Below are positions 8,101 to 9,051 of a DNA stretch of 9,051 nt, piece by piece. The position numbers and the translations under genes are program-made. Position 1 is the stretch's first letter; every line of letters begins with the position of its first letter. The stretch spans positions 1-9,051 of the forward strand of contig CAMYZK010000084.1 of assembly GCA_947303825.1 (NCBI GenBank), written 5' to 3'. The DNA is from an uncultured Prevotella sp. Lineage in GTDB: Bacteria; Bacteroidota; Bacteroidia; Bacteroidales; Bacteroidaceae. The notes below the pieces were generated by a model. The model was given only the letters and a program-made list of their open reading frames with translations. It was not told where the DNA came from and made no database searches.

Positions 8101-9051
8101 CCCACGCAGCCCATCTCGCCACCGCCATAGACATTGCCTTTGACTTCGCCACCTGAGACAGTGACGTTGGTCTCTTTTCTCACCAAGGCGGTTTCGTTGC
8201 TTATGGCATCGGCGTTACCACGGGCAGCGCCAAAGACGCAACCGTCGCCAGCCGTACCGTCAACACCTATCTGGCCGCCACTGATGTTAATTGTGGTCAC
8301 GCCACCAGTGGTAGTCGTTGTCGTAACACCCTCGGTGGTCGTCGTGGCCGTTTTTCCTACAGAACCCATGGCACCGGCACCATAGACGTTGCGCACCACT
8401 GTGCCACCAGTGATGTTAATCGTGGTTGTTCCATATACAATGCCGGCCAAGGCGTTGAAGGAGTCTTCTGTGCCATCATCGTCAGAGTCGTACATGTCCG
8501 TGCCGCAGCCGCCACCATAGACATTGCCACGATAGGGATAGGCAGCACCAGCGTATGACGTGCCATTAGAGGTGACAGCAGAACCAGAGGCAATGCCGAT
8601 AGTACCGCCATTCATGGTCACAACAGTGTTGTTGAACGTATGGCCGTTCTCGCCGCTGCCATAGACAGACCCCATGATGTCGGGCCCACTGGCTGAGGTA
8701 GCGGGGACATAGCCCTCTTCGCCTTCATTGCCTTGAGCAGGTGTACCTGCAGTGCCTATAGTCACATAGGTGTCATATACCCATGCCGTGTAGTCGTCGC
8801 GCTCGCCCGGCTTGTTGATATCGCCTCGCGATGAGCCGAACACCATACCGTTCTCCTTGCCGTCGATGCCGATAGTGCCGCCAGTGATGGTGATGGTGGC
8901 AACGCCGGTGCCGGCAGTCTTGAGTTCTTTAACTCCAGAGACCTTTTTTGTTGTAACCGTCTCATTATTTACAGTGACTTCTTCATCCTTCGTGTTATAT
9001 TCAAAATCGCCCACCGTACCGTAGGCACCGCCACCATAGACGTTATGGTAT
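5115..9051 (-). CDS. Giant VYGGG-repeat protein, probable surface or secreted beta-solenoid (C-terminal part)
   Basis: The open frame runs from its TGA at 5115-5117 to the window edge, at least 1311 residues; the true start lies beyond 9051. A GTG at 9014 can be read as a start but sits inside the array, because the codons upstream of it (9015-9050) encode another NVYGGGAYG module. Residue numbers below count from that GTG. The protein is built from degenerate modules of about 25-45 residues: a beta-prone strand such as TVTISGGTV, a short turn, then GNVYGGGE or VFGAGKG. At least 26 such modules are visible. The pattern suggests a parallel beta-solenoid on the cell surface or outside it; that is inference. 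Non-repeat inserts occur at about 515-571, 846-878, 1032-1070, 1106-1150 and 1185-1268. Two DxDxDG-type loops (176-184, 628-636) could bind calcium. The protein stops inside a module (VNIGKKKE) with no visible sorting domain, anchor or membrane segment. I associate this family with Prevotella and Bacteroides but know no function for it; an adhesin or scaffold is possible. Confidence 0.85.
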   Translation of the reverse strand, partial: YHNVYGGGAYGTVGDFEYNTKDEEVTVNNETVTTKKVSGVKELKTAGTGVATITITGGTIGIDGKENGMVFGSSRGDINKPGERDDYTAWVYDTYVTIGTAGTPAQGNEGEEGYVPATSASGPDIMGSVYGSGENGHTFNNTVVTMNGGTIGIASGSAVTSNGTSYAGAAYPYRGNVYGGGCGTDMYDSDDDGTEDSFNALAGIVYGTTTINITGGTVVRNVYGAGAMGSVGKTATTTTEGVTTTTTTGGVTTINISGGQIGVDGTAGDGCVFGAARGNADAISNETALVRKETNVTVSGGEVKGNVYGGGEMGCVGVYTITNQMNTFTWQNTDGSDNTAANTDKKNTGICNVTISGGTVGPDNNTNPKIGNVFGAGKGEDDTFWCEKGIAYKTVVHVSNGTVNGNVYGGGEVGRVETDTEVKVGLAPEEGGAESKPTINGSVFGGGAGLETHGYSALVRGNTTVTIDQKATVEHSVYGGGEIASVGKYGLDTSNMPSILKGGGYCYVTVKGNTTIAEDVFGAGKGVTPHFDNTDEDLTKRSRRMTLKSDWKTRVGADRFDWDYLQSESAYSTYLETLALVTHPEVTIEGSAAISGSVFGGGELGITKGSVIVNIEGGTITEDVYGGGSLANTNIATKADINGDGNEEDVVPTTTVNLKSGTINRNVYGGGLGRLASNTETAVEAKVYGTVLVELNKPVTKTTGEGQSATTTTTYGDCVVKGTIFGCNNLNGSPQKNATVHIYKTLTKSEGTEQAKPDKNTETYELEAVYGGGNLAAFYPDDATARATAKACVIIDGCDLTSIKSVYGGGNAASTPATEVTVNGTYEIGSVFGGGNGKDDVSYDGGTTYVPNPGANVGYKNYSEHYQEGGVWKVRDMEAYDTKEEREASTGTNGIVYGTGKTQVSIYGGTIHAVYGGSNTKGNVRIASVALLDGETIAEGDEGYCAFDVDEAYGGGKNADMDGTATLIMSCIQGMKQVYGGAEDADVLDNVVLNITNGTFDQVFGGNNKGGRVAGSITVNIDETGCKPVIIGELYGGGNMAAYSKYGYYQEGGEWKYRTEAMYNAMTPAEREAERLPYADPQVNAKSFTGIGNIFGGGYGAGAVMVANPTVNINVVKGRYSEQTSAERFTTKGYTLENDPNNQGKERYKKTIGGSTVYVPAHEVGTIGALYNVFGGGNAAAVIGNPTVNVGTEAGEEAYTIAVVATDADVTGYYTQSYTAATGTAVAGTTYYLKTTENEKDVYTAAVVATGADVAGYYTQSYTAATGTAVSGTTYYQKSVKGADIRGNVYGGGNKAEVHGNPTVNIGKKKE
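5172..9041 (-). repeat. Array of degenerate VYGGG-coding DNA modules
   Basis: Core motifs with VYGGG, VFGGG, VFGAG or close variants occur at residues 58, 117, 165, 210, 260, 295, 361, 395, 431, 465, 508, 586, 612, 655, 712, 757, 794, 819, 902, 940, 966, 991, 1023, 1082, 1161 and 1277 (counted from the GTG at 9014), plus one more encoded at 9027-9041. Spacing is irregular, from 22 to about 116 residues, because of inserts. At the DNA level the plus strand shows many near-copies of CCGCCGCCATAGACG with synonymous changes. Confidence 0.88.
5217..5456 (-). repeat. Tandem duplication, two copies of a 108-bp unit at 132-bp spacing
   Basis: Residues 1187-1222 and 1231-1266 of the repeat protein (counted from the GTG at 9014) are 31/36 identical. 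Both contain GYYTQSYTAATGTAV followed by GTTYY. The DNA copies are 5349-5456 and 5217-5324, offset by exactly 132 bases (44 codons), so the reading frame is kept. The 8-residue linker between them (TTENEKDV) differs from the segment after the second copy (SVKGADIR). This unit is unlike the surrounding VYGGG modules and sits as an insert before the last one. Confidence 0.9.

Noticed and set aside
5115..9051. CRISPR-like array because of many short repeats
   Set aside because: Repeats are degenerate, irregularly spaced and in frame within one open reading frame; they encode protein modules, with no identical repeats or uniform spacers.

Overview
The window looks like a chromosomal segment of a gut-type Bacteroidales, most likely Prevotella or a close relative. 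This is inferred from several signs. Two intergenic regions carry the Bacteroidetes -7 promoter motif TAnnTTTG. Start codons lack a strong Shine-Dalgarno sequence. The first gene ends in a YDLRG-type C-terminal tail common in secreted Bacteroidales proteins. The formate ligase resembles my recollection of Bacteroidetes versions. The last gene belongs to a giant VYGGG-repeat family that I associate with Prevotella and Bacteroides. No rRNA, tRNA, CRISPR array or insertion sequence was seen.

Layout, left to right. Positions 1-49 form a perfect inverted repeat whose two arms are each a hairpin (REP/BIME-like). A secreted GH30-family glycosidase, probably a xylanase of the glucuronoxylanase type, follows at 97-1596 (+). 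After a well-formed Bacteroidetes promoter comes an AAA-ATPase-like protein with a C-terminal PD-(D/E)XK nuclease-type domain (1730-3355, +; a longer start at 1694 is less likely). A second promoter precedes formate--tetrahydrofolate ligase, fhs (3429-5108, +). The rest of the window, 5115-9051 on the minus strand, is the C-terminal part of a very large repeat protein whose start lies outside the window.

The genes do not form one pathway. The glycosidase serves extracellular polysaccharide breakdown, fhs serves cytoplasmic one-carbon metabolism, the ATPase/nuclease-like protein is an orphan of unknown role, and the repeat protein is probably a cell-surface or secreted solenoid. Each plus-strand gene after the first appears to have its own promoter. 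The fhs and repeat genes converge with only 6 bases between their stop codons.

The least explained content is the repeat protein. It has at least 26 [V/I/L/A][Y/F]G-G-type modules, a stretch of strict Tyr/Phe alternation, several charged inserts (two of them paralogous), two DxDxDG-type loops and a recent-looking 132-bp tandem duplication next to its C-terminus.
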